DNA of 44,291 bases, taken from contig JAQBQF010000274.1 of the NCBI GenBank assembly GCA_028287115.1, positions 1 to 44,291 of the forward strand. The letters run 5' to 3'. The first letter of the stretch is position 1. Each line of letters opens with the position of its first letter. Shown piece by piece: positions 37,338 to 44,291 of this stretch. The notes below the pieces were generated by a model, which did no database searches, was not told where the DNA came from, and worked only from the letters and a program-made list of their open reading frames with translations. Source of the stretch: Myxococcales bacterium (GTDB taxonomy: Bacteria; Myxococcota_A; Polyangia; Haliangiales; Haliangiaceae). Made by a program: the position numbers and the translations under genes.

Positions 37338-37818
37338 GGGTCTCCGGTGCGTCGGCGTCCCAGGTGAACCGCCAGCGCAGCTGACCGTTGACGATCCGCG
37401 CGGCCTGCGCTTTGGCGAGCGCGGGAAATTCTGCCCCGTTGACGAGCAATGCACCGATGGCAGACAGGCTCGGCTCGTGGCCGACCAGCACGGTGCAGCT
37501 GTTTTCGGGCAGCGCGTGGACCGCCGCGACGATAGCCCGTGCGGATTCTCCCGGAGCGAGCGCGGGTGCGACTTCGACGGAGACCTCGGCGTGGAGCCCT
37601 TCGCGCAGCAGCTCGGCGGTCTGCACGGCGCGGACGAGCGGGCTCGTCCAGATCCGCGTCGGATGGCAGTCGTGCCAGCGCAGCCGATCGCCGAGGCTCG
37701 TCGCCTGCTCGCGGCCGTGATCCGTCAGGTGGCGGCTCGGGTCGCGCAGCTCGAGCGTCTCGTCGATCGCTTCCGCGTGCCGGATCAGGAACACCTGCAC
37801 GGTAGAAGCGTAACTCAT
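37327..37818 (-). CDS. sixA: SixA-like histidine phosphatase
   Basis: 163 aa from the ATG at 37818; an ATG at 37842 would overlap the start of the divergent GST gene and adds eight odd residues, so I prefer the inner one. The RHG-type motif is FLIRHAEAID near the start, followed by HLTDHGREQATSLGDRLRW, the Arg-containing WTSPLVRAVQTAE, and the second His in VLVGHEPSLSAIGALL. SixA removes phosphate from histidine on phosphotransfer domains or acts on other phospho-ligands. The neighbouring two-component genes are several kb away, so the target is unknown. The short length (about 160) suits SixA rather than a phosphoglycerate mutase. Confidence 0.9.
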   Translation of the reverse strand: MSYASTVQVFLIRHAEAIDETLELRDPSRHLTDHGREQATSLGDRLRWHDCHPTRIWTSPLVRAVQTAELLREGLHAEVSVEVAPALAPGESARAIVAAVHALPENSCTVLVGHEPSLSAIGALLVNGAEFPALAKAQAARIVNGQLRWRFTWDADAPETLTR

Positions 37819-37840
37819 CCGCCGGTTGTAGGCTGTCTTC

Positions 37841-38434
37841 ATGAAGCTCTACGGCACGACGACTTCGCCCTTCGTGCGCCGGGTGCGCGTGATCGCGCAC
37901 GAAGTCGGCGAGCCGATCGATCGGCTGGATACGGCCCCCGATGAGGGGCAGGCCGCCCTTCGCGAGGTCTCGCCGATCCGGCGCGTCCCCGTCGCGGTGG
38001 TCGACGGCCGCACGATCTTCGACTCGCGCGCGATCATCGAATGGCTGACGATCACGCACGGCTGGCATGACGTCTCGCCACCGCGCGATAAATGGCGCGA
38101 CCTCAACATCGTGAACGCGATCGATGCGGCGCTCGATGCCGTGATCCAGCTGTTCTATCTGCGGCGCGATGGCGTCGCGATCGACGGCACTCCGTATGCG
38201 CAGCGCCAGCTCGACCGCGCGGATGCGATCTTCGCGTGGCTCGGCAAGCAGCTCGGGGCCGACGGCAAGAGCTTCGAGAGCGGGCTCGGAGTCGCCGAGA
38301 TCTCGCTCGTGTGTGCGCTCGATTGGATGGACTTCCGCAACGCCTACCCGACGAAGAGAGCCGGGATCGTCGAGAGCGTGCGCGAGGCGTGGCGCGACCG
38401 ACCCTCTCTCGCGGCATCGCGGCCTCACGCGTGA
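37841..38434 (+). CDS. Glutathione S-transferase-family protein
   Basis: 197 aa, ATG at 37841, 22 bases from the start of the divergent SixA-like gene. The N-terminal thioredoxin-like domain reads MKLYGTTTSPFVRRVRVIAHEVGEP, with Ser/Phe at the usual active position, and RRVPVAVVDGRTIFDSRAIIEWL, which includes the cis-Pro and the DSxAI glutathione-binding pattern. The C-terminal helical domain (KWRDLNIVNAIDAALDAVIQLFYLRRDG, GLGVAEISLVCALDWMDFRNAYP) matches GST C-domains. It may conjugate glutathione to toxins or act in another thiol reaction. It overlaps the Sua5 gene by four bases (GTGA). Confidence 0.94.
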   Translation: MKLYGTTTSPFVRRVRVIAHEVGEPIDRLDTAPDEGQAALREVSPIRRVPVAVVDGRTIFDSRAIIEWLTITHGWHDVSPPRDKWRDLNIVNAIDAALDAVIQLFYLRRDGVAIDGTPYAQRQLDRADAIFAWLGKQLGADGKSFESGLGVAEISLVCALDWMDFRNAYPTKRAGIVESVREAWRDRPSLAASRPHA

Positions 38435-39432
38435 CCCGCGGCACCGACATCCGCCGCGCGAGTGACGTGCTTCGCGCCGGTGGGCTCGTCGCATTTCCGA
38501 CGGAGACGGTCTACGGACTCGGCGCCGATGCGTCGCGCGACGATGCCGCCGCGAAGATCTTCGCGGTCAAGCAACGGCCGCGCGCCCATCCTTTGATCGT
38601 GCACCTGGCGCCGGAAGCGCGGCTCGAGGACTGGGCGATCGACGTCCCCGATGCGGCGCGCGCGCTCGTCGCGATCGCCTGGCCGGGACCGCTCACCGTG
38701 ATCTTGCGCCGCGGGCCACGCGTCGCGCTCGCGACCACCGGTGGTGCAGACACCGTCGGACTCCGCGTGCCGTCGCATCCGATGGCCCAGCAGCTCTTGC
38801 GCGCGTTCGGCGGCGCGATCGCCGCACCGAGCGCGAACCGGTTCGGCGCGGTGAGCCCGACGACGGCCGAGCACGTGATCGCGGACCTCGGTGACGAAGT
38901 CGAGTACGTGCTCGATGGCGGTCCGTGCGACGTCGGCGTCGAATCGACGATCGTAGACTTCTCTGGCCGCGCCAACGCCCCGGGTCGCGCCAACGCGCCG
39001 GTGTTGCTTCGCCCGGGGGGAATGCCGCGGCAGGCGATCGAGCAGATCGTCGGGCCGCTCGCGGAGGCTGATGCAGACGCGCCCGCGGCGCCGGGCACGC
39101 TCGCGAGCCACTACGCACCGCGTGCGGAGGTGATCGCCGCGGAGCCCGACGAGGTTCCCGCAGCGGTCGCTGCTTCGCACGGCAAGATCGCAGTGCTCGC
39201 GCCTGCGTCGGCGTTTGCGAAATGGCCGGACCTGGCCGTGCTCGCCTACCGGTTGCCTGAGGATCTTCCCGGGATCGCGCGCTCGCTGTATGCGGCCCTG
39301 CGAGATCTCGACGCCGCGGGCGTCGATGTCGTGATCGCCGCGTTGCCTCCGGCGGTCGGCCTGGGCGAAGCTGTCGGCGACCGTCTCCGCCGAGCGGCAG
39401 GACCGAGGACGAGTGGCTCACGGAAGATTTGA
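38431..39432 (+). CDS. tsaC: Threonylcarbamoyl-AMP synthase (Sua5-type)
   Basis: 333 aa, GTG start at 38431 in the GST stop. It makes threonylcarbamoyl-AMP from threonine, bicarbonate and ATP for the t6A37 modification of ANN-decoding tRNAs. The N-terminal YrdC/TsaC domain has FPTETVYGLGADA, the KxR motif in KQRPRAHPLIVHL, WPGPLTVILRR, and PSANRFGAVSPTTAEHV. After GPCDVGVESTIVDF, a flexible Ala-rich linker leads to the Sua5 C-terminal domain (LASHYAPRAEVIAAEP, about 228-320), which makes this the longer Sua5 form rather than the short TsaC. It contains a short duplicated GRANAP segment. Cytoplasmic. Confidence 0.95.
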   Translation: MTRGTDIRRASDVLRAGGLVAFPTETVYGLGADASRDDAAAKIFAVKQRPRAHPLIVHLAPEARLEDWAIDVPDAARALVAIAWPGPLTVILRRGPRVALATTGGADTVGLRVPSHPMAQQLLRAFGGAIAAPSANRFGAVSPTTAEHVIADLGDEVEYVLDGGPCDVGVESTIVDFSGRANAPGRANAPVLLRPGGMPRQAIEQIVGPLAEADADAPAAPGTLASHYAPRAEVIAAEPDEVPAAVAASHGKIAVLAPASAFAKWPDLAVLAYRLPEDLPGIARSLYAALRDLDAAGVDVVIAALPPAVGLGEAVGDRLRRAAGPRTSGSRKI

Positions 39433-39507
39433 CCGGACGAACGTGCGTGGACGTGCTCGTGACAGGTCCACGTGTACGTCGATCGACGGCAACCCGAGGA
39501 CGCTTCC

Positions 39508-39987
39508 ATGACCAAGGTCGGCATCATCATGGGCTCGCAGAGTGACTGGGCCACGATGAAGCACGCCGCCGACGTGCTCGACGAGCTGGGCGTCGCGTAC
39601 GAGAAGAAGATCGTGTCCGCGCATCGCACGCCGGATCTGTTGTTCGACTACGCGGAGACGGCCGCGGATCGCGGCCTCGCCGTGATCATCGCCGGAGCCG
39701 GCGGAGCCGCGCACTTGCCGGGCATGACCGCGGCGAAGACGCGCTTGCCGGTGCTCGGCGTGCCGGTGCAGAGCAAGGCGCTCAACGGGCTCGACTCGCT
39801 GCTCTCGATCGTGCAGATGCCGAAGGGCATCCCGGTCGGGACGCTCGCGATCGGCGACGCGGGCGCAACGAATGCGGGTCTCCTCGCGGCTGCGATCATC
39901 GCGCTCGGCGATCCGGAGCTCGCGCGCCGGCTCGATGCGTATCGGCTGTCGCAGACCCAGCGGATTCTTGGAGAGCAGCTGACGTGA
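39508..39987 (+). CDS. purE: N5-carboxyaminoimidazole ribonucleotide mutase
   Basis: 159 aa, ATG at 39508 with GAGGA eight bases upstream; an in-frame GTG at 39472 lacks a ribosome site and family-like residues. PurE class I converts N5-CAIR to CAIR in purine synthesis. The signature is GIIMGSQSDWATM at the start and the active-site His in KKIVSAHRTPDLL; later AGAGGAAHLPGM and ALNGLDSLLSIVQMPKGIPVGTLAIG are standard. It is coupled to purK by a four-base overlap, the usual purEK arrangement. Cytoplasmic octamer in known members. Confidence 0.97.
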   Translation: MTKVGIIMGSQSDWATMKHAADVLDELGVAYEKKIVSAHRTPDLLFDYAETAADRGLAVIIAGAGGAAHLPGMTAAKTRLPVLGVPVQSKALNGLDSLLSIVQMPKGIPVGTLAIGDAGATNAGLLAAAIIALGDPELARRLDAYRLSQTQRILGEQLT

Positions 39988-41135
39988 AGACGCTGTGGCC
40001 CGGTGCGACGATCGGGGTGCTTGGCGGCGGTCAGCTCGGACGCATGATGGCGCTCGCCGCGCGCCGGATGGGTTATCGGATCATCGTGCTCGATCCGAGC
40101 CCGCGCTGTCCGACGGCGCAGGTCTCCGACGGAGTCGTCGTCGGCGCGCTCGATGATCGCGACGCCGCGCGCCACCTCGCGCGCCAGGTTGACGTGATCA
40201 CGCTCGACACCGAGCACGTGCCGGCGGACGTCCTCGATGAGCTCGACAAGATCGCGCCCGTGCGACCCGGCCCGACCGTGCTGCGCACGATCCAAGATCG
40301 CCAGGTCCAGAAGCAATTCCTCGACGGGCTCGGTCTGCCGCAGGCGATGTGGGCACCGTCGAGCGATCGGATCCAGCTCGCGGATGCGCTCGCGAAGGTC
40401 GGGCGGCCCGCGATCCTCAAGGTCCGGCGCGCGGGCTATGACGGCAAAGGGCAGGTCCGGATCGAGGCCGACGGGGATCCGTTCAGCCAGCTCGAGAAGC
40501 TGCGCGGCGAGCCCGCGGTCGCCGAGGAGCTCGTTCCGTTCAAGCGCGAGATCTCCGTGATCCTCGCGCGCGGCCTCGCCGGTGATCTCCAGATCTATCC
40601 GATCGCGGAAAATGTCCATCGCCGGCACATCCTGCACACGACACGGGCGCCCGCGCCGATGACGACGGAGGGCAAGCGCTCGGCCGAGGAGATCGCGGTC
40701 ACGGTCGCCGAAGCCTTGGGCCACGTCGGCGTGATCGCGGTCGAGATGTTCGAGCTTCCCAGCGGCAAGCTCCTCGTCAACGAGATCGCGCCCCGCACCC
40801 ACAACAGCGGGCATTACACGTACGGCGCCTGCGTGACCTCGCAGTTCGAGCAGCACGTCCGGGCGATCTGCGGGCTGCCGCTGGGCGATCCCCGGCTCAT
40901 GACCGGCGCGGTGATGGTGAACCTGATCGGAGATCTGTGGCGTTCCGGCCCGCCGACCTGGCAGCCGGTCCTCGCCCGGCCCGAGGCGAGGCTTCACCTC
41001 TACGGCAAAGACGCCCCGGCCCCGGGGCGGAAGATGGGGCACGTGCTGCTCCTCGACGACGACACGGATCGCGCGCTCGCGACCGCCGACCAGCTCATCG
41101 CTGACCTGTCCGCCACGCCGTCGTCCTCGGCGTGA
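39984..41135 (+). CDS. purK: N5-carboxyaminoimidazole ribonucleotide synthase
   Basis: 383 aa, GTG at 39984 within the purE stop. It joins AIR, bicarbonate and ATP to give N5-CAIR, the substrate of PurE. The N-terminal domain begins IGVLGGGQLGRMMALAARRMGYRIIVLDP, the ATP-grasp core has RPAILKVRRAGYDGKGQVRI, VAEELVPFKREISVILARG and VEMFELPSGKLLVNEIAPRTHNSGHYTYGACVTSQFEQHVRAI, and the C-terminal LHLYGK.DAPAPGRKMGHV closes as usual. Normal length. PurE and PurK together carry out two consecutive steps of de novo purine biosynthesis in the cytoplasm. The FHA gene begins 18 bases downstream. Confidence 0.97.
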   Translation: MKTLWPGATIGVLGGGQLGRMMALAARRMGYRIIVLDPSPRCPTAQVSDGVVVGALDDRDAARHLARQVDVITLDTEHVPADVLDELDKIAPVRPGPTVLRTIQDRQVQKQFLDGLGLPQAMWAPSSDRIQLADALAKVGRPAILKVRRAGYDGKGQVRIEADGDPFSQLEKLRGEPAVAEELVPFKREISVILARGLAGDLQIYPIAENVHRRHILHTTRAPAPMTTEGKRSAEEIAVTVAEALGHVGVIAVEMFELPSGKLLVNEIAPRTHNSGHYTYGACVTSQFEQHVRAICGLPLGDPRLMTGAVMVNLIGDLWRSGPPTWQPVLARPEARLHLYGKDAPAPGRKMGHVLLLDDDTDRALATADQLIADLSATPSSSA

Positions 41136-41153
41136 TACTTTCCGGCCGAGGGA

Positions 41154-44100
41154 ATGGCTACCCTGGTCTATAGCGACGCGGACGGTGTCGACCGTTCGTT
41201 TTCGCTGGGCGCCGACCCCATCATGGTGGGGCGAGCCGCCGAGTGCGCGATCCGCAGTGAGGATCCGCGCGTCTCGCGTACGCATGCTCGGTTCTACGTC
41301 GACAAGGGCTCCCTGTGGGTCGAAGACCTCGGCAGCGCGAACGGGATCTATGTCGGCCCGAACAAGGTCGCGCGCGCGCCGGTCCCGGTCGGCGAGATCG
41401 TCCTGATCGGCAGCATCATGATCCGCCTCATGGCACCGAGCGGCACGCTTCCGCCGCCGATGGGGCTGCACGGCACGCTTGCGCAGTGGCTCGAGATGGA
41501 GCGCAAGGCACGCGCCGCCGTCGAAGACGAACGCAACGCCTTCGCGAAGCGCGTCGGCGAGCTGCACGAAGAGATCCGCGGGATCAAGCAGACGCAAGGC
41601 GCGCACGCGGACGATGCTTCCGGCGTTCGCGAAGAGCTCGACGCGTTGCGCAGGCAGAGCGCGAAGGACATGGAGGCGCTTCGCATCGAGGTCGTGAAGG
41701 CGCGCGAAGCCAAGATGCTCGCCGAGACCCAGGCGGGCATGACGATCGCCGAGAAGCTCGCCGAATCGGATATGACGATCTCGCGGCTCGAGCATCAGCT
41801 CGAGCAGGCGAAGACCGCCGCGCAGGGTGCGGCCGGTGGGGGGTCGAACCACAAGATCCAGCAGCTCTCGGATCAGCTCGACGCCCTGAGCGCGCGCGCC
41901 GAGAAGGTGGAGAAAGAGCTCGCCGCGGCGCAGATCCGCGCGCAAGGCGCTGAACGCAACCTCGCAGGCGCGACGACGCAGACCGCGAAGGCGGAGAGTC
42001 GCGCCGCGGACCTCGAGCACAAGCTGACCGACGAGATCGCGCGCCGGCAGGAGCTCGATAAAGAGCTCGCGGCTGCGCGCGAGAAGCTCGCGGCGATCGA
42101 GACGCGGCTCGGTGCCGGTGATGCACCGGTGCAAGCCGCGGAGACTCGATCTGCAAAGCTCGCGGCCGACCTCGCAGAGATGACCGCGCAATTCGAGACG
42201 CGACGCGATCGTCTGGTCGAGCTCGAGAACGCAGCGGCCGCTGCCGCCGAGACAGCGGCTGCGGCCGAGGCGCGCGCCGCTGCGGTGAAGACCGAGGCGG
42301 CAGAGTCCGAGAAACGCGCGATGGCGGAGCTCGCGACGCAGAAGCAAAAGCTCGTCGAGGCCGCGGTGCGGATCCAGGAGATGGAGCAGCGCCTGAAGCA
42401 GGTCGCGGGCGCCGAGGCCGAGATCGCTGCCGCGCGTCGCGATCGCGAGGAAGCGCGCGCCTCGACGGGTGGGGCCGACAAACGCGTTGCCGAAGCGGCG
42501 ACGAAGCTCGAAGAGCACGAACGCCGCGCGAACGCAGCGGACACCATGGCGAAGGCGATGGCGAAGGACGTCGCCGAAGCCCTGCGCCGTGCCGCCGAGG
42601 CCGATACGCGCGCGCGCGGGGTCTCGCGCGAGCTCGATGGTGCTCACCGGCGCGCCGAGGCCGCCGAGAAGCGCGATGGTGAGCGCGCCGCGACGACCCG
42701 TGATGCGGAGCGCAAGGCAGCGGAGGCGGAGGCGCGGGTGGTCGCGATCCAGACCGAGCTCACCGGCAAGCTCGAGCAAGCGCAGCGAGAGCTCGGCGCG
42801 AAGCTCGAGGAGACGCAGAGAGGCTTGCTCGCGAAGCTCGAGGGTGCGCAGCGCGAGTTGTCCGCCGAGCGATCGAGTGCGCTGGCGCTGGTCAACGTCA
42901 AGACCCAGCTCGAGCGCGAGCTTGCCGAGCTGCGAGCGTCGACCGCCGAGCTTACCGCTCGCGCCGAGGAGGCCGAGCACAAGGTCGCCGAATACGAAGT
43001 GCAGGTCGATACGCTCGAAGAACGCGTGCAGGATCTCGAGAGCGGGATCGCGGTCGAGCAGACCGCATCGCAGAGCTCGGTCGAAGAAGCGCGCGTTCGG
43101 ATCCGCACGCTCGAGGGCCAGCTCGCCGAAGCGAAGGCAGCCGCCGGATCGGCGGTCAAGACCGCGGCAGGGCTCGAGAAGCGCATGGGCGCGATGGAGG
43201 CCGAGCTCGAGAAGGCGACGGCCGCGCGCACCGGCGCCGAGGCAGCGCTCGCCGACGCGCACAAGCGAATCGCGGAGCTCGAGCACGCGTCCGAGGAGCT
43301 CGACGGTGCGTCGCGTGATTCGGGCGAGAAGCTAACGAACGCCGAGCTACGTGCGAAAGACGCCGAGGCTCGCGCCGACGCGCTCGCCGCGAAGGCCGAC
43401 GCCGCGGATCTCGCGATCGGCCGGGCGAGCGCACTCCAGCGACAGCTCGACGAATCCCTCGCGAAGCTCGCGTGGATGGAGCGTGATCTCGCGACCGGCA
43501 AGTCACGCGCGGGCGAGGTCGATGCGAGCGTCGCCGAAAAGGTGGCGGCCGCGGACATGCGCGCGCGCGACGCCGAGGCCAAGGCCGGCGAGATCGCGAA
43601 GCGGAACCAGGAGCTCGACGCGCGCGCGAACGACGCCGAGACCCGCGCACGCGATGCCGCCGCCGCGGCGCTACAGGCCGAGACCCGCGCACGCGATGCG
43701 GCCGCCGCGGCGCTACAGGCCGAGACCCGCGCACGCGATGCCGCCGCCGCGGCGCAACAGGCGGAGACGCGCGCACGCGACGTCGAAGCGCGCGCGAAGG
43801 AGATCGAAGGCCGCGCGAAGGACATCGAGGCACGTGCGAAGGAAGCCGCCGAACGGATCGTCGATGCCGAACGCCGCGCGCGCGAAGCACAAGCGTTACT
43901 CGCCGCCGCGCAGAACACGGTCGCCGATCTCGAGACGCAGCTCGCCGAAGCCAAGGCTGCCCCCGCACGAGTCTCCGAATCGGGCGGCCTGGATCGCGGC
44001 AACCTCGCGCGGCAGCTCGCCGAAGCGCAAGCGAAGATCGCCGTGCTCCAGCACGAGGTCGACGCCGCTGACAACGTCCGCCAGTTCGCCGCCAATACCG

Positions 44101-44291
44101 AGCGCGAGATCGCTCAGTTCCAGCGCGAGCTTCGCGAAGCCAAGGCCAAGGTCACCCAGCTGACGCTCGAGCGCGATCGCCTCGAAACTCAGTTGCGCGA
44201 CGTCCGCGAGGACAGCGATACGACGAGCCGCCGCGCACCGATCTACGACCCCGATGCGACGGCGCAAGCAGACATCGCGAAGTACGAGCAG
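41154..44291 (+). CDS. FHA-domain protein with very long coiled coil (partial, runs off the window)
   Basis: At least 1,046 aa; ATG at 41154, no stop before the window end, so the true C-terminus is unseen. Residues 1-97 form an FHA domain: Gly26-Arg27 in IMVGRAAECAI, Ser41-Arg-x-His44 in RVSRTHARFYV, and Asn63-Gly64 in LGSANGIYV. These are the residues that bind phosphothreonine. From about residue 108 to the end the chain is an almost unbroken Ala/Glu/Lys/Arg coiled coil, with a GGG hinge near 226. Three perfect 42-base repeats (43638-43763) encode ETRARDAAAAALQA-type units. It is a cytoplasmic scaffold or filament candidate regulated through phosphothreonine. It is not obviously AglZ or FrzS, which start with other domains. 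No signal peptide. Confidence 0.88.
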   Translation, partial: MATLVYSDADGVDRSFSLGADPIMVGRAAECAIRSEDPRVSRTHARFYVDKGSLWVEDLGSANGIYVGPNKVARAPVPVGEIVLIGSIMIRLMAPSGTLPPPMGLHGTLAQWLEMERKARAAVEDERNAFAKRVGELHEEIRGIKQTQGAHADDASGVREELDALRRQSAKDMEALRIEVVKAREAKMLAETQAGMTIAEKLAESDMTISRLEHQLEQAKTAAQGAAGGGSNHKIQQLSDQLDALSARAEKVEKELAAAQIRAQGAERNLAGATTQTAKAESRAADLEHKLTDEIARRQELDKELAAAREKLAAIETRLGAGDAPVQAAETRSAKLAADLAEMTAQFETRRDRLVELENAAAAAAETAAAAEARAAAVKTEAAESEKRAMAELATQKQKLVEAAVRIQEMEQRLKQVAGAEAEIAAARRDREEARASTGGADKRVAEAATKLEEHERRANAADTMAKAMAKDVAEALRRAAEADTRARGVSRELDGAHRRAEAAEKRDGERAATTRDAERKAAEAEARVVAIQTELTGKLEQAQRELGAKLEETQRGLLAKLEGAQRELSAERSSALALVNVKTQLERELAELRASTAELTARAEEAEHKVAEYEVQVDTLEERVQDLESGIAVEQTASQSSVEEARVRIRTLEGQLAEAKAAAGSAVKTAAGLEKRMGAMEAELEKATAARTGAEAALADAHKRIAELEHASEELDGASRDSGEKLTNAELRAKDAEARADALAAKADAADLAIGRASALQRQLDESLAKLAWMERDLATGKSRAGEVDASVAEKVAAADMRARDAEAKAGEIAKRNQELDARANDAETRARDAAAAALQAETRARDAAAAALQAETRARDAAAAAQQAETRARDVEARAKEIEGRAKDIEARAKEAAERIVDAERRAREAQALLAAAQNTVADLETQLAEAKAAPARVSESGGLDRGNLARQLAEAQAKIAVLQHEVDAADNVRQFAANTEREIAQFQRELREAKAKVTQLTLERDRLETQLRDVREDSDTTSRRAPIYDPDATAQADIAKYEQ
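43638..43784 (+). repeat. 42-base tandem repeat inside the coiled-coil gene
   Basis: Nearly perfect copies start at 43638, 43680 and 43722, with a degenerate fourth at 43764. Each encodes 14 residues (ETRARDAAAAALQA), two heptads of coiled coil, so copy-number change would keep both the reading frame and the heptad phase. Confidence 0.85.

Noticed and set aside
39648..43286. A minus-strand open frame of about 1,200 codons
   Set aside because: It is antisense to purE, purK and the FHA-coiled-coil gene, is made of Leu/Arg-rich low-complexity sequence, and has no recognisable motif. High GC with third-position bias keeps this antisense frame free of stops.
43638..43784. Possible CRISPR-like array
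   Set aside because: The repeats are contiguous, without spacers, and lie in frame inside a coiled-coil gene.

Overview
This is a GC-rich, gene-dense window with small intergenic gaps. Many genes are translationally coupled through ATGA, GTGA, TAGTG or TGATG overlaps, and GTG or TTG starts are common. The gene content points to a Myxococcota-like (former deltaproteobacterial) chromosome. It includes many lipoproteins with Gly-Ser spacers, AgmX/TonB-type proteins, Lys/Ala-rich 'H1-like' tails, orphan two-component proteins, HEAT-repeat and FHA-coiled-coil proteins, and an M16 protease next to a CPBP protease. Kofleriaceae/Haliangium-like is my best guess, by inference only: no rRNA or tRNA is present to confirm it. 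I saw no transposase, prophage block, CRISPR array or rRNA/tRNA gene.

Layout. 1-2.9 kb: the tail of an unknown gene, a lipoprotein, and an MCE/MlaD protein with a long beta-rich C-terminus. 3.0-6.4 kb (minus): trpS, then an aldehyde:ferredoxin-oxidoreductase-family enzyme coupled to a MoaD/ThiS-like protein. 6.5-6.6 kb: an inverted-repeat element with a second copy near 29.4 kb. 6.7-9.7 kb (minus): a coupled trio of winged-helix DNA-binding protein, long-chain acyl-CoA synthetase and unknown protein. 9.8-14.4 kb: cell-envelope lipoproteins (a polysaccharide-deacetylase-like protein, a beta-helix-like protein, an Fes/IroE-type esterase) and a small membrane protein. 14.4-18.6 kb: a GNAT acetyltransferase, then an M16 metalloprotease followed by a CPBP protease. 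18.6-19.1 kb: a noncoding stretch of GC-rich tandem repeats. 19.1-21.9 kb: an orphan tail-tube-like protein and an SH3/repeat/beta-barrel protein.

21.9-25.8 kb: a ParA-like ATPase with an N-terminal zinc finger, a ribbon-helix-helix partner and an 89-aa protein on the minus strand, divergent from a FIST-domain sensor coupled to a soluble histidine kinase. 26.0-29.3 kb: a zinc-ribbon/Tudor-like protein with an H1-like tail, divergent from a transmembrane histidine kinase and OmpR-type regulator. 29.5-35.3 kb (minus): a TonB-like protein, an ABC-2 exporter (ATPase, permease, accessory membrane protein), a HEAT-repeat protein and a DUF1801 protein with an H1-like tail, closely packed. 35.4-41.1 kb: an ArsB/NhaD-type transporter, a VapBC-like toxin-antitoxin pair of actinobacterial flavour, a SixA-like phosphatase, a GST, Sua5/TsaC, purE and purK. 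41.2 kb to the right edge: an FHA domain followed by a very long coiled coil containing perfect 42-bp tandem repeats, open at the window end.

The least conventional groups are the zinc-finger ParA/RHH/89-aa cassette opposite the FIST-kinase pair, the orphan doubled tail-tube-like protein, the proteins with H1-like tails, and the FHA-coiled-coil protein. None can be proved novel from sequence reading alone.
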